This document shows, piece after piece, positions 43,329 through 55,767 of a stretch of DNA of 64,000 nt. How positions within the stretch are numbered: the stretch's first letter is position 1; each line of letters begins with the position of its first letter. The notes under the pieces were generated by a model. The model saw nothing but the letters and a program-made list of their open reading frames with translations. It ran no database searches and was not told the origin of the DNA. Origin of the DNA: Patiria pectinifera (lineage: Eukaryota; Echinodermata; Asteroidea; Valvatida; Asterinidae); the NCBI GenBank assembly GCA_029964075.1, contig CM057135.1, positions 9,636,863 to 9,700,862 on the forward strand, written 5' to 3'. The position numbers and the translations under genes are program-made.

Positions 43329-45751
43329 ATGAGGTTTGCATGTAGTATTTGCTTTGCAAAGGAAAACACATTTTCGTCACTCATAAAACACTACAGGCAT
43401 GGGCATTGGGCACAAAAAATACTTTGCAATATAAGTGGTTGTCACAAATTTCTTGCAACAGTTCGAGCATATTTGAATCACATTACATGTAAACATGAGG
43501 CGTTTTGGATGGAGAATTGCAGCAGACGAAATAGAGTCTAAAACAGAAATGTAGAAGGAATTATACATGAAGATGATGTTGTTGATGATGATAATGACGA
43601 TGATGGCACTAATCCTGGTCAGAGCAACCAAAATGAGCGAATAAATGAAAACCATGAAGTGAGCTCATTCTTGCTTGGTTTAAGAGAAGAGTTAAAGACC
43701 TCAACCAGTGCATGTACCTATGTTGCCAATGGGATGGCAGATATTATGAAATCGTATCGTGAGGATTTAAGTGCAAAAAGTACACGAAATAATAGGGAGA
43801 GGTGGTGCTATGTTTTCAGAACCTTGAGCAACATGACCTTGCAACTGCATTAGGGGAGTCAAATTATGAAAAGGCATTGAGGTATTTCTCAGCAGATCGT
43901 CACATCAACAAATATGCAGCAGAGCAGTTTGGATACGTGGAACCAGTGGAGTATATCCTTGGCCAGGGTGATACAATGCAGTACATTTCAGTTCTTTCAA
44001 CTGTCAAGGCGTTACTTGATAAGGATGATGTCTTTGCAGAAGTTGATAACGGCCATTTTGCCGATGAAACCCTTAATGACTACTGTGATGGCTCTCTGTA
44101 TAGAAAGAATGGCCTGTTCTCCACAAATCACATGAATCTTCAAATTCAGCTGTATTATGATGACTTTTGTGTAGGGAATCCTCTGGGCAACAAAGTCAAA
44201 GGGTTGAAGTTTGGTGCTTTTTACTACGTTCTTGGAAACATATCACCAAAGTATATAGGTCAAAGTTGCAAAGTATACAGCTAGTTTGTCTGTGCTTGAC
44301 TTCCAACACACAAAAGTATGGAATGAGCAGAATCGTAGAACCAGTTATACGAGATATCACAGCTTTGGAGACGGATGGTCTAACGCTGTACAAAGATGGT
44401 GTAGAGTTTTCTATGTATGGGACTGTAAGCTGTTTTAGTGCAGACAACCCAGCTGCTCATGCAATAGGGGGCTTTTAAGAACACTTTAACAGTGGACGTG
44501 TTTGTCGTGTCTGCAATGTAACCTCACAAACCCTAAGGAGACACTTCAACAGTGAAGGTCTGGAAATACGATCCAAAGAAGCGTATGACCAACAGGGTCA
44601 ACTTGTAGTGGAAAATCCTAATCTTGCATCATTGTATGGTGTAAAGCGTGATACTCCATTTAATCAGTTACAGTACTTTTATGTAACTAGTGGGCTCCCT
44701 TGCGATATCACTCATGATTTTTTCGAGGGCATTGTACCTGAAGTCATGTGCAATACCATCACATACTGTGTTCATGAGGGCTGTTTCTCACTTAATTATT
44801 TGAATGGGCAAGTTTCAAACTTTCCCTATGATGCAAGTGACAAGAGAAACAAACCAAGTGTGATGTCATCCCAGATTGGAAGCTTCAAGGTTAAACAAAC
44901 AGCAGCACAGTCTTGGTGCCTGCTACGTTTACTGTCCCTCATGGTTGGCACTGCAGTTTCTTTTGGAGACAGCAAGTGGGCAGCTTTATTGCTCCTTCTC
45001 GATGTTGTGGAGTATTGTGTGATGCCTAAAGTGACCAGAGTGACATCCGAATTCCTTGCCTTTCTCATTGATTTGTTTCTGTCTAGCTACTACACAGAGT
45101 ATCCAGATATTTCCACGAAACCTAAGTTCACTTCATTGTGCACTACCCAAGGCTTCTTTTGGAGTATGGTCCACTAATACATTGCTGGACGCTTTGTTTT
45201 GAAGCGAAGCATTTCTACTTCAAACAGGTAGCATGGAGGACCAAAAACAGAAAGAATATCCTGAAAACTCTTGCAGAGACACCAGTATCATCAAGCCTGG
45301 TACTTGTCTAAATCACAATCAGACAAATTTCTCACCCAAGAAGTAATTGAACACTCTGGAGGAGAACTGAAGCATGTCAATGAATTGCCAAGGCATGTGC
45401 AACAATTGATCCTTCCTCTTGTAGGTCAGACCGATGTGTAAAGTGAAGCATTTTGCATGTAATGGACAATGGTACCGCACAGTGTCTGCTGTTGTTTTGG
45501 AAAAGCAGGAAAATGGGTACTGCTTTGGAATCATTCAAATGAGCTTCATTATTTTTGGAATTGTACATATTCTGTGCAAGCCTGTCAAGACAACAGACTA
45601 TGTGCAGCATGTTCATGCCTATGCAATATCTGATGAATGCGATACTGTATTCAAATTGCTGAAAGTGACAGAATTGGCAGATTACTATCCTCTTAGTGTA
45701 TATAATACAGACTATGCAAAGCTCATTGTCATTAGGCATCGCATTTTGTAA
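43329..45751 (+). pseudogene. EnSpm/CACTA-like transposase-derived gene, broken
   Basis: Reads as one long protein through several frame changes. Parts in order: an N-terminal C2H2 finger (CSICFAKENTFSSLIKHYRHGH), an acidic Asp-rich linker, then QIQLYYDDFCVGNPLGNKVK, FGAFYYVLGNISPKY, a CRVCNVT zinc motif, GLPCDITHDFFEGIVPEVM (the HDxxEG signature of TNP2-like transposases) and a HYPRLLLEYG...FEAKHFYFKQ block typical of the family's C-terminal half. Breaks: TAA 43539-43541, a frameshift near 43835, a 2-bp insertion near 44265, TAA 44476-44478, and frameshifts near 45150 and 45270. Such genes encode DDE transposases or domesticated relatives in animals. This copy cannot make a full protein. Confidence 0.6.
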
Positions 45752-45920
45752 GTTGTTCAAAGCTGCATGTTAACCATGAACATGTGCACTGTTTTTTGGT
45801 GTGCAAATGAAAAGGAGAGCATGTACATGAAGGGAGTTTAATCTCAACGTAACCCTCCAATTTTATCAATTTCTCGGTATCCATATGTTTAACCCTGTGT
45901 GCACTTTAATGTACACAGGT

Positions 45921-46203
45921 TTTTGTTGATGTGGAATGACACTAAGAACATAACAGATGTGCCAGACAAAGAAAAGGTGCAATTACGAGACCTTAAGAAT
46001 CGAGCCCTTAAGATCTTCCCAGATCTGGAAGGACAAGCCATACAGCTTCAGCTATGGAATGCTGACTTTGAAGAATTCATCAATGTTTAGCCAGATGGAG
46101 AGATCCCGCCAATGTCCAAAGTGAAGATAGTTGTTCCAAGCAACCTTACTCTACCAGTTACTATTCCATTAGCTGTGATACCGACACAGCAAGATGAACA
46201 ACC
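45921..46203 (+). pseudogene. Candidate 3' exon of the EnSpm-like gene
   Basis: After an ACACAG acceptor, an open stretch reads DVPDKEKVQLRDLKNRALKI ... LQLWNADFEEFINV, meets TAG at 46088-46090, then continues GEIPPMSKVKIVV to a GTGAGT donor at about 46204. The pattern resembles a small ubiquitin/PB1-like fold that often follows such genes, but this is inference. Confidence 0.35.
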
Positions 46204-47517
46204 GTGAGTGTTGCGTTTTCCCTTTTGAATTAGTTTTGATGGGTTGTGTATTGTACAAATCTATCCCATACAAGGCTATTGTTATTAGGAAACCAGCCTC
46301 AGGTCAGCTGGTTTTTTAAAAGAATCCAGTTGGGTTTCGCCTTGTTTGTGTTCAGATTTTTGGCTGGTTCAGGGCAGTTTAGCTATTGGAAGAGAAAGCG
46401 TCCTTTTTTTTCAAAAAGTAAAACCAGTCATTTTGGATCATGTGCATTTCCTTGCAATTATATTTGAAGAACATTTTTTCTCTGGGATGCATTTCATTTA
46501 CATGATGAAAAACGTGTACGTCTATGCCCCACCCCCCCCCCCCCCACCTCCCCCCGCCACCTAATGTACGTGTAATCTCGAAAACTTCCCCTCCCACTTC
46601 CCATCCACTGTATTGGCTAGAAATCAACACTCTGGGTGAGCATTTCATTCATTTGGTTTAAATCTGGGCGTGCATCCCCTATATACCTACATATACTGCA
46701 TGTAGATTTTGCTCAAAACTGGGTGTGATTTTTGAAAAAAGGGAGTGCAAAACACTCCCTCTAGGTGGCTAGCTTATACACTGTTCCCATCACTGCCACT
46801 GCTAGGGAGGTCGGCGTTACTTACGGGGTCGATCTTCATTTGTATCTATTTGCGTGCGAAAGTGTGTTTCAAACTGGCGCAGTTTAAACCCTTTTTTGAA
46901 ACTGGAACAGTTTCTCTGATGAGATGATTACAGAGAGAAATGATGGATCTTTCCAATGATATACTTGTTTTGGATGATTGCCCTGGGAGCGGCCATCTTG
47001 TTTTTAGCTCGTGACATTCACTCACGTTTTGTAGCGAGATTTGCCGAGATTTCGTCTGACAAAAATAGAAATGACATCATAGTAAAGCCAAAGAAAATCT
47101 CTTTCGACTCATACCAAGAAATGGTACGCTCGATTTTTTTTTGTCTTCCGATTTTGGAGATTTTTCCCCTACGAAATAAAGGTACAGATTGTCATGATTT
47201 TTTGGCCGAAAAATCGTAAGCAATAATATTTCAATGCTGTGATTACTGGGGTAAATTTTGGTGGATTGCTTTATGGGGAAATTTACATTAAACAAATATA
47301 CATTTCTGCTCAAAAAATTAATATAGTAAAATTTCGACTGTTTCTGAATATTTTCCAAACTTGAACTAGCCTAAATTTGCATTTAACATGTTAAAATTAG
47401 CTTATTTTTGTCTTTGCTTTTTTTTGCCCTAGGCTTCTAGTTCCTGAATATGTTTAGTCCAAAGTCTAACCAGACTGTTCTGAGTACAATGTATAATGAA
47501 GAACAAGATTCAATGTT
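46204..47517. other. Intergenic, C-homopolymer tract
   Basis: A C-rich run near 46529-46556. Frames such as 46956-47219 look hydrophobic but show no family motif. Nothing else supported. Confidence 0.3.
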
Positions 47518-50250
47518 TTTAGCTGTTTCGGTGTACACACCGAAACAGCTCTTGTTTTCGTTAAGATTTTTTTTTCTTTTTTAGCTGTTTCGGTGTACAC
47601 ACCGAAACAGCTCTTGTTTTCGTTCAGTTTTTTTTTTTCTTTTTTTTTTTCCTCCTTTTTCAGACTTTTTCTCCGTAGGTTTAACACACGTTTCTTCTGG
47701 CAGGCCACTTTGCCACTTTTTAAAATCCGATCGATTTCAGACTTGGTACATACTTAGACCACCACCCACAGATGGTTCTAGAAGAAATTCGTGACCGTGA
47801 CGTCATCAGGTGTTGGGTTACGTCACATTAAAGATGCATTTTTCCCCATATGTTTTGTACACGTTTTAAAACACTCCACTTTGGCCTCTTCGTAAATCCG
47901 ATCAACCTCCGACTTGATACACACTTGGACCATCACCCACAAATGGTCCTCGGAGAAATTCGTGATCGTGACGTCATCAAGTGTCAGGTTACGTCACATT
48001 AAAGATGTATTTTTCTCCATAGGGTTTGTACATGTTTTAAAACGCTCCATTTCGGCACTTTCGTAAATCCGATCGACGTTACACTTGGTACACACCTAAA
48101 CCATCACCCACAGATGGTCCTTCAAGAATTCGTGATCGTGACGTCATCAGATATCACGTTATTTCACATTAAAGATGCACATTTTCCCCATAGGTTTTGT
48201 ACACGTTTTAAAATGCTCCACTTTGGCACTTTCGTAAATTTGATCGACTATATACTTGGTACACACTTAGACCACTACCCATAGATGGTCCTAGAAGAAA
48301 TTCGTCATCGTGGCATCATGAGGTATTAGGTTACATCACATTAAAGATGCATTATTTCCCTATTGGTTTTGTACACGTTTTTCTTCAAACTGAACTTCGA
48401 AAGTACAAGTCTGATTGGGTTAAAACTTGGTACGCATATTGACATGGATGTGTTATAGATGGAAATTGAAGTGACATCATCATCAAATGTCATGTGAAGT
48501 CCCTTAAAGGGGCATTTTATTCCTTTATAGGTCTATATCTACATAACTAAAATGTTCGATTCTCCATAGGTTTTGTACACGTTTTCCTTCAATTAGTACA
48601 TTTTGGCACTTTCATAGATCTGATTGACTTCAGACTTGGCAGACACACATATCACCAGCCCCAGATGGTCTTAGAAGGTTGTTGTCATTTTGACGTCATC
48701 GGTGTCATGTGAGGGCGCCCTAGCTTTGCATGTATAGGTTCGATTGCGTTGTAACTTTGCATGCCCTCACATTGGGGTGTCTTTCATATGAAAATATAGG
48801 TGCCGTCATTGTGACATCATCGGTTCTCATCGATTGAAACTTGGCATTCTCTCATATTGGGATCTGTTATACATGTATTTGATAATATAGCTGAAATCAT
48901 CGTGATGTCCTTAGCTGTCATGTGAGGGCGCTCTCACTTTGCATCATTTCCAGCCTTATATCTCCACAATTACATGTATGCGTCCGATTGGGTTGAAACT
49001 TTGCATTCACACAAACTTGGATTAGTTAAACACCTGAATATAGGTGAAGTCAAGAGTACATCATCGGTCGTCATGTGAGGGCACCCTGCCATGGCATCAT
49101 TTGCCGCCCTTTATCTTTGTAAGCATGGGTCCGATTAGGTTGAAACTTTCTTTGCCCTCATATTGGGAAGTGCTATGTGTGACAATGTAAGTGGCGTCAT
49201 CATCCCTTCCGTGGTCGTCATATGAGGGCGCCCTAACCTTGCATACTGGAATGTGCTATATGTGGAACATATAGGTTAAGTCGTGATTACGTCATCAGTT
49301 GTCTTGTGGGGCGCCCTAACAGTGCATCATAAGTCGTGATTACGTCATCAGTTTTCTTGTGGGGGCACCCTAACAGTGCACCATTTCAGGCCCTTTATCT
49401 CTGCAAGTATTCGATTGATTGCGTTGAAATTTTACATGCACTAATTGAAGTCATCTTCTCATGTCCTTGTCACATAAAAAAAAGCCGAAACAGCTTGTGT
49501 TTGTCCACAAACACATCTCTAGTTTTTCTTCTTTTTTTTCTTCTCCTTTTTCAGACTTTTTCTCCATAGGTTTTGCACACGTTTCTTCTACCCATACACT
49601 TTGGCACTTTCGTAAATCTGATCAACTTCTGTCTTGGCACACACTTAGACCACCACCCACAGATGGTCCTAGATGAAATTCGTGATCGTGACGTCATCAG
49701 GTGTCGGGTTACGTCACATTAAAGATGCATTATTTCCCTATTGCTTTTGTACACATTTTTCTTCAAACTGATACACTTTTCCACTTCTATACATGTATGT
49801 CTGATTGACTTTACACTTGTCAGACACTAGTAAGACCAGCAGCCTAAGATGGTCCCCAGTGAGTTCGTAACGTTGACGTCATCATGTGTCACGTGACGTG
49901 ACATTAAATGAGCATTTCTTCGAATCGCTATATTACTTCGGAAGTACAATTAAGTCCGATTGGATTAAAACTTGGTATGCACATTCACAGGGTTGTGTTA
50001 TAGATGAAAATTGAAGTGACATCATCATCAAATGTCATGTGACGTCCCTTAAAGGGGCATTTTATTCTTTTATAGTCCTATATCTACAGAACTATAATGT
50101 TCGATTTGGTTGTAACTTGACATATACGTACGTATTATAATGTGCTGTTATAGATGATATTTACAGTGACATCACGGTTTGTTCGTCACGTGCACAGAGT
50201 ATTTCAAATATCCGAAACAGCTTGTGTTTGTCCACAAACACATTTCTAGT
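47518..50250. repeat. Composite repeat block with ~171-bp units and CRE-like palindromes
   Basis: Starts with two perfect 30-bp hairpins (AGCTGTTTCGGTGT, two-base loop, and its complement) at 47518-47547 and 47582-47611. It ends with CCGAAACAGCTTGTGTTTGT hairpins at about 49487 and 50211, so the block is bounded by inverted AGCTGTTTCGG/CCGAAACAGCT. From about 47700 to 48380, four ~171-bp units (starts near 47705, 47878, 48048, 48219) repeat; more diverged copies continue to about 50100. Six perfect TGACGTCA sites lie at 47798, 47969, 48139, 48691, 49689 and 49874. No protein-coding potential. Confidence 0.75.
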
Positions 50251-51029
50251 TTTTTAAAATTATTCTTGAATATACATCTCTGCATAAGGCTAAAAAAGGG
50301 GACAAAATAAATATAAAGTTAATTCCCACTGGAACCTACATATTGGAGAAATGTTGTCTGTCATCAAATACTTCCATACTTTAAAGATATACTTTTGCTA
50401 AGTTAAAAACCCTTTTTTTTTGGCCGTATAAAACTATAATACTTTCAACACACAGTTGGGTGAATGTTAATGCAAGGTTTCCATGCATTTCTATTTTAGG
50501 GCCCTGGATTGCCATACTGGTTCAAATCAACCTCAAATATAACAGCTCCGAGGAAATTTACAAATACCAGCTATTAAAGGACTACCATAAAGGGGACCTG
50601 AGAATACTAATTTAAGATAATATGATCTCATCTAAATAGACTTGAAAATGTTTTCCAAACCTTTTTCAAATATTCTGAGGTGATTAAGATTTTTCTTTTT
50701 AATTTTACACCCCGCACCATGCCGACAGAATAATTAGGGTTGGACATGCCCCTTTAATGGACCATAACTTCACCATACTTTAAGATATAAACTTATAATT
50801 GGTACCATTAAAAATTTTTTTGGAAGCTCTTTCCAATGATACCAAGTTTGTAATATTTCGACCAAAAACCCAAAAGTGCCGACCACCCTACCACTACATG
50901 TGAGTGACCACAACAGGGTCCCAAAACAACTCTTTTTGCCACTCACGGTCCCTAATTTGGATGCATAGAAATGTACTAGGTACTCCATTGTATGTGTCCA
51001 GAGTGATACAGGGGATATATATTCAGTAG
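50251..51029. other. Intergenic, nothing recognised
   Basis: AT-rich, no gene or repeat supported. Confidence 0.3.
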
Positions 51030-51223
51030 CGTTTGTTCCGCACTTTCTTGTTTTCAAAGAAGTGAAGCCATCAAAAGTATCTGGGTGGATCAACACCTTC
51101 AACTTACCCGAGCTGCCAGATCTCATAACCAACAAAATACAAGCGAAAGAAATCTTGTCATCTGCCAATGAGTCAGTGATCCTGGACACCATCCTTGAGG
51201 CAGTTCAACCTCATACTCTGTGA
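51030..51223 (+). CDS. Possible orphan exon
   Basis: An open stretch encoding FVPHFLVFKEVKPSKVSGWI...LPELPDLITNKIQ...ILDTILEAVQP, ending at a good donor (CT|GTGAGT, about 51220). A possible second exon follows an acceptor at 51334 (KAHIPNTVKIHSVKIPSF). Helical, possibly SAM-like, but not firmly recognised. May be a distal exon of the EnSpm-like gene. Confidence 0.25.
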
Positions 51224-51954
51224 GTTATTGTTCATTACTGTCTTGTAAGGGGAAATAATGTCTACGGTACTTACGAGTCATGATTTGTCCATATAGTACA
51301 TGTGTGCCTTCCTAATTAAGGATTTTTTTTTAGGAAAGCGCACATTCCAAACACTGTGAAAATCCACTCAGTCAAAATACCCAGTTTTCGGTTAAAATGC
51401 AATCCAACGTGGTTCAACTACATTTTAAGCATGTCCATGGAGTCTTCAGAAGAGGTCCAAATCCAATCTTGGGCTGGGACTACAGAAGATGTGAAAACAG
51501 CTTTAATGTGTATCTGTTGTTCACGTTTATCTGTTTGTCAAAATTACTTGTTCATGATTATTTTCAACTTTTATACATCAGAGGTATTGAACACCATCAG
51601 ACTATGTGCAGCTCGTAGAACAGCTGCTGTTGAAGTATCCCCTTGTCACTGACTTGAATATGGCAAAACCTAAAGGTATGATTCTGCATTCTTTGCAGCT
51701 CAGCATGACCAAATCATAGATTAGATTCGATTGAACTAAATTATCCCTCACGAGGGAAATAAAAATGACCTTGACAAAGAACGGATATAAAACATACAAT
51801 CATTAATTAAAAAGATGTAAAAATGCAATATAGTTACCACAAACTTATAAATCCATTAATTACATGTAAAAAAAAACCCAAAATACTACATGTAATAGAC
51901 AAATGACATTACGTTAATGAGGGATCAGAGTCAGCCACACGACAGTTCATCGTT

Positions 51955-52150
51955 CGTGTTGCTCATTGTACCATTTGATAGCTGCTGGAACGAATGACCT
52001 ACCGTATCGCCGTGTCCTGATCCTTCGTTGTAAAAAGCGGTTACTTCTTGAGTTGCTTTGGAAGTCGGCATGTAATGGGTGATGCTAGTCGGAAAGAACT
52101 GTCTTTATTTCATTGCACATAAGAGATCTGTATGATGCCTGTGGAGACTC
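51955..52150 (-). pseudogene. LINE ORF2 C-terminal fragment
   Basis: On the minus strand the sequence reads RFLQRRIRTRRYGRSFVPAA then IKWYNEQHER and stop. The RxxRYxxSFVPxAI pattern is typical of the extreme C-terminus of CR1/L2-like LINE ORF2. Upstream RT is not recognised here, and the orientation is opposite to the LINE pieces at 52.5-53.6 kb. Confidence 0.5.
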
Positions 52151-52545
52151 TTGTTGTAAACCAATAGCTTTACTGGCTTGTTAAACTACTCTGTCTTTGA
52201 ATAGCTTAACTATTCATAGGGCGCTGTGACAGCCACGTAACTCCGGAAAAATCGTGCTCTGTCTCATAAAATCTTTCGAAAAGGAGCGGGCCCACTGTTT
52301 TGATGTGTCACCTTCTGTTTGATCGAACTCGGAGACGACTTTTGACCGGATGATCGGAAGAAATGAGCCCTAGACGGCGTAGAAATTCTTCCAAAATCAG
52401 TACGTCCGATTCTGCCACAGGCCAAGCTGACAGCCAATGATCGCCATGCAACAGCCTAGCAACGACCGACCAAAAGGACGCAACACGACAAAGCAATGAT
52501 GCAACCCTGAACAAAAAGAGTGCACCAAACAATGCTCCGATCTCG
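52151..52545. other. Flank / 5' region of LINE ORF1
   Basis: Contains plus-strand sequence that may be the LINE 5' leader (52330-52545, charged and in frame over parts). No separate gene. Confidence 0.3.
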
Positions 52546-53297
52546 TTGCAAAAGACGCCCGAGCATGACACCGCCAGTGGCCCGCTCTATAATGAGCATG
52601 AACTCAGGGATCAGATTTCCAATCTGATTGCAACTGATCCTTCATTTCTACAGTCCATCATCAACCCGATCGCCACCATTGTAGCTGGCAAAATCATCAG
52701 CACCAGTTGTAACCAAATGATGAGCAAGTTTGCAGAAAGACTGGTAAAAAATAAGGCATTTATTACCTCCATTAACTCATCTGTTCACAATACTATTGCT
52801 CAAGAACTATACGGGGCCACGGCTATGGACTCCGCCAAACAGAACGAAGATCTTGCTCAACTTTCACGCAACTACAAGGAAATGTCTGGTCGGAAAAGCC
52901 AAAAGCTCACCGACGACGTTGATGATTTGAGCAGTACTGTCGCCGTAATTGCCTTCTCGTACACGGTATTCAGAAATCACCAGACGTGAACAGCGACAAA
53001 CTTGTCATTAGTACCCTCAATGACAAGCTGAAGCTCGATCTAGTACCGGCCGACATTGACAGATCACACCGCCTAGGACAGTCACGAAAACAAAGCGGTG
53101 CCAAGCCACGGCCCATCATCATCAAATTTGTCAGCTACATGCCCAGGTCCCGCGTCTTCATGAGCAGACGTCATCTAGAGGGTTCGGGTCTTGTCATCAC
53201 GGAGAATTTAACCCGACTGTGGAGACAGCTTGGACGAAGGATGGGAGAATCATTGTCCTTCTCCGGAACAAGAAGAATGTGTCTCTCTCAACGCTAA
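52546..53297 (+). pseudogene. LINE ORF1-like RNA-binding protein
   Basis: Two open segments in different frames (52546-52989, 52986-53297). The first is helical with heptad character (LAQLSRNYKEMSGRKSQKL), as in the ORF1 coiled coil. The second reads DIDRSHRLGQSR...PRPIIIKFVSY...HLEGSGLVITENLT, a pattern common at the RRM-like nucleic-acid-binding domain of LINE ORF1 proteins. Upstream start unclear. The frame changes near 52980 and 53215 mark it as dead. Confidence 0.6.
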
Positions 53298-53398
53298 GCG
53301 AACTGGACACACTTGTCTCTTGACTTACTTTCTGATTATTTGCTTATTCATTACATAGTTTATCCTCTGTTTAGAAACTATGTTACTATGTTGCTATA

Positions 53399-53579
53399 AT
53401 GGGCGACTTAAACATGAACCTCATTGTTTTCAGCATCAACCGACAGAGGATTTTGTAAATACTGTTGATGTATAATGATGGTCTTCGCCCGTGGATAGAC
53501 AGATCAGCCCGTATCTGTCCACAAAGTGCCTCTCTCATCGATAATATTTTCACTAACCTCGATACGAATATAATAATAG
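53399..53579 (+). pseudogene. LINE endonuclease fragment
   Basis: After a ~100-bp gap from ORF1, the sequence reads MGDLNMNL, then (frame-shifted) GLRPWIDRSARICPQSASLI and DNIFTNLDTN. This matches the GDFNxNL...RxTRxTxxSxxLIDxIFTN motif at the end of LINE AP-endonuclease domains. Cut off at about 53580 by the Polinton copy C. Confidence 0.55.
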
Positions 53580-53689
53580 GACGCGATGTACTTTTTTGAG
53601 TTTTAAAGGGAAAATACAACATTTGCAAACATCAAAAAATAAAACTACTTGCAGGTAATACAGCGTGGGGCTCGTCGTCACTTTTTTCT

Positions 53690-54075
53690 GTGTAACATTT
53701 CTTGAGCGTACTGATGACCAAATAGTCTCTCGGCTAGCGTTTGATTAAATCTTTCTACGATACCCTCCGGTCGGTGGTTTCCGGGTTTGCCGACGATAAT
53801 CTCGACGTTTATTGTGGTCATGAATTGTTTAAAAGCGCCTTTAATTTTCGGTACCGGCGTCTACTCTTGACGTTTTAGTGTAACTCAAAGGAGATCTCGC
53901 GTAAATCTTGACGATAGCAGGCCTGGGTACACATGCAGGAGGAGGTAGATACATTTGCCAGATTGCTTGTTTTTTAAGCCAATATCTGATCACCTTTTTA
54001 TATCGATTTCTTGTGTTATCGTGTAAATGGTCGACGGCGCTTTCACCTCTCCAATAACCGCTCGGGCTATAAATA
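53690..54075 (-). pseudogene. int: Integrase remnant, copy C
   Basis: Two pieces. 53690-53880 contains the region from GAFKQFMT through GIVERFNQTLAERLFGH, reading in one frame with no A7 insertion. About 53918-54075 contains part of the N-terminal region. The core between them is deleted. Useful as an outgroup for the two palindrome arms. Confidence 0.65.
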
Positions 54076-54126
54076 CAGTTTAGATAATGTTTTCGTATTA
54101 TTTAATATAAAGACGTTTATAATACG

Positions 54127-54546
54127 ACGGCTAGCGTTGCTATGATGATAGGAGGCGCGATCGTCAACGCTTTAGCTTTTACTGGTTCAAACCTTTTTAT
54201 TTTCAAATTTAAAAGTCGACGAGGAGCGTAAGAGACATGATTAAGCGATAGAACAACTCGCAGCCGCTAAGATTGGTGGTAGCAAGAACGAAGAAAATAT
54301 ATAGATTTTCTCAACGAACGTATCAGAAAACAAAATGCCTCTAAAGAGACATTTTCCGACGTAGACCGAGCGTTGCGTTATTATAACAAAGTGAGTGGAG
54401 AATCTACCGAACTACCCGTAGGACTGCAACATGAACCCAAACTCGAATATTTTGACGCGCTTAGCGATCAACAAATGGAAAGAAAACTCGCGTTTATCGC
54501 GGGAGGAACGCTATTGGTGGGCTTTTTGGCTTACAGATACATTTAA
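54127..54546 (+). pseudogene. Membrane / coiled-coil protein, copy C
   Basis: Starts opposite the right-arm ATG (here ACG) with ASVAMMIGGAIVNALAFTGS, continues through the charged helix with frame damage, and ends with an intact C-terminal membrane span, FIAGGTLLVGFLAYRYI, and stop at 54544-54546. It shows that this gene and the capsid gene are separate, with 23 bp between them. Confidence 0.55.
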
Positions 54547-54569
54547 ACTTGAAACTCTCTATAAATAAA

Positions 54570-55766
54570 ATGAGTGCGTATGGAAAAGAAGCTTCATCCC
54601 AGCAGGCTATAAAAAATACCCAGATCTATCAAGGGTGAGAGAAAAGAGGTGGTCATCACCCACAATCCTAGTAGTATATCCGCGGGGCAAACGCTGAGGG
54701 TCAAGTTCCCTCAATTGGGCGTAGACGATGTTATCGTACCCGGCACCTGTAAACTAGCTTTTAATTTAGACCTCGACGGCGGAACAGACGCAAACAGAAA
54801 CATTTTTGGCAATTTAGCCAGAAATTTAGTCAGCGAAATCAGCGTCAGACTTCAAGGTCAAAAGATCGTGAGTTATCGTCACGCCGACGTGTATTACAAC
54901 TTTGAAGACAATTGGCCGAACGGCTCGATGACTCGAAACATGGCGTACTCGGGAATAGAAAAAGAAAACGTGTCTAAACTCAGAACGTGTGCTGCGGACG
55001 CTAACACGGGCGCCAACAACGGTAAAGATAAAGCTATCGCGGATGCTTTCGGTAACAGATATTGTATTCCGCTGGACATTGAAAAACTTACTTCGCATCA
55101 CCTTTGTATCCCAATGGTTCAAAACAACCTCTGACGTACGAGATCACGATAAAGTCGTCAACAGTACAGATACGGTGGCGTTGTATTCTATCTCGGACTT
55201 GACTCTCGAATACGAAGTGGTGACCAACAGACCAAGGGTTAATGCAATACCTGTTTGATAGAATCCACTCCCTGGAAGTTAGATCCGTCAACAAATCGGA
55301 CACGCTTTGGAACGTCAGCGTCAATCAACCCATTAGGAGTCTCCAGGGTATTTTTTTTTTCAAGAACCTGCGGTCAAAAGTCCGCAAGGACATTACAATC
55401 CAAAAATAACCAAAACATCGGTGACCGTAAAAGGTAAACCCAATCAACTCTACAGTCAAGGCATGTTTCAGTATCAACACTGGAACGAAATTAGCAAGTT
55501 CTTTGAAGACAGCGATACCGGAAGCGGGCGCGGAGTAGCCAAAGACTTACATTTGACGGGTTATGACCTCGGAGACTACCTAAAAGACAAGTACGGTCTG
55601 TGGCTCGATTTTAGAAGTAACGACGACAACACCGCTCACAGGATGCATCAACGTTCAATTTAACAGAGACCCTGAAAATCAAGGCGACCTCACGATGTTC
55701 GTCTTTTTGGTGATGGATGCTCAATTGAAGTTGGAAGACGGGAATTTCCAATCTCTGTTAAGTTAA
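54570..55766 (+). pseudogene. Major-capsid-like protein, copy C
   Basis: Start MSAYGKE at 54570. Conserved blocks are ITHNPSSISAGQTLRVKFPQ, IFGNLARNLVSEISVRLQG and NRYCIPLDIEKL. Frameshifts occur near 54590, 55105, 55230, 55370 and 55640. The residue after the SVNKSDTL block is Trp here, as in the right arm, confirming that TGA 11021-11023 in the left arm is a private mutation. The loop around 55600-55640 retains residues lost in the right arm. Confidence 0.6.
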
Positions 55767-55767
55767 A

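Noticed and set aside
46956-47219. Hydrophobic 87-codon frame as a membrane protein gene
   Set aside because: No homologue in the window, AT-rich context and no splice or promoter signals; chance is likely.
47466-50250. Open frames within the repeat block as genes
   Set aside because: Short, not conserved between units, and interrupted by hairpins and homopolymers.
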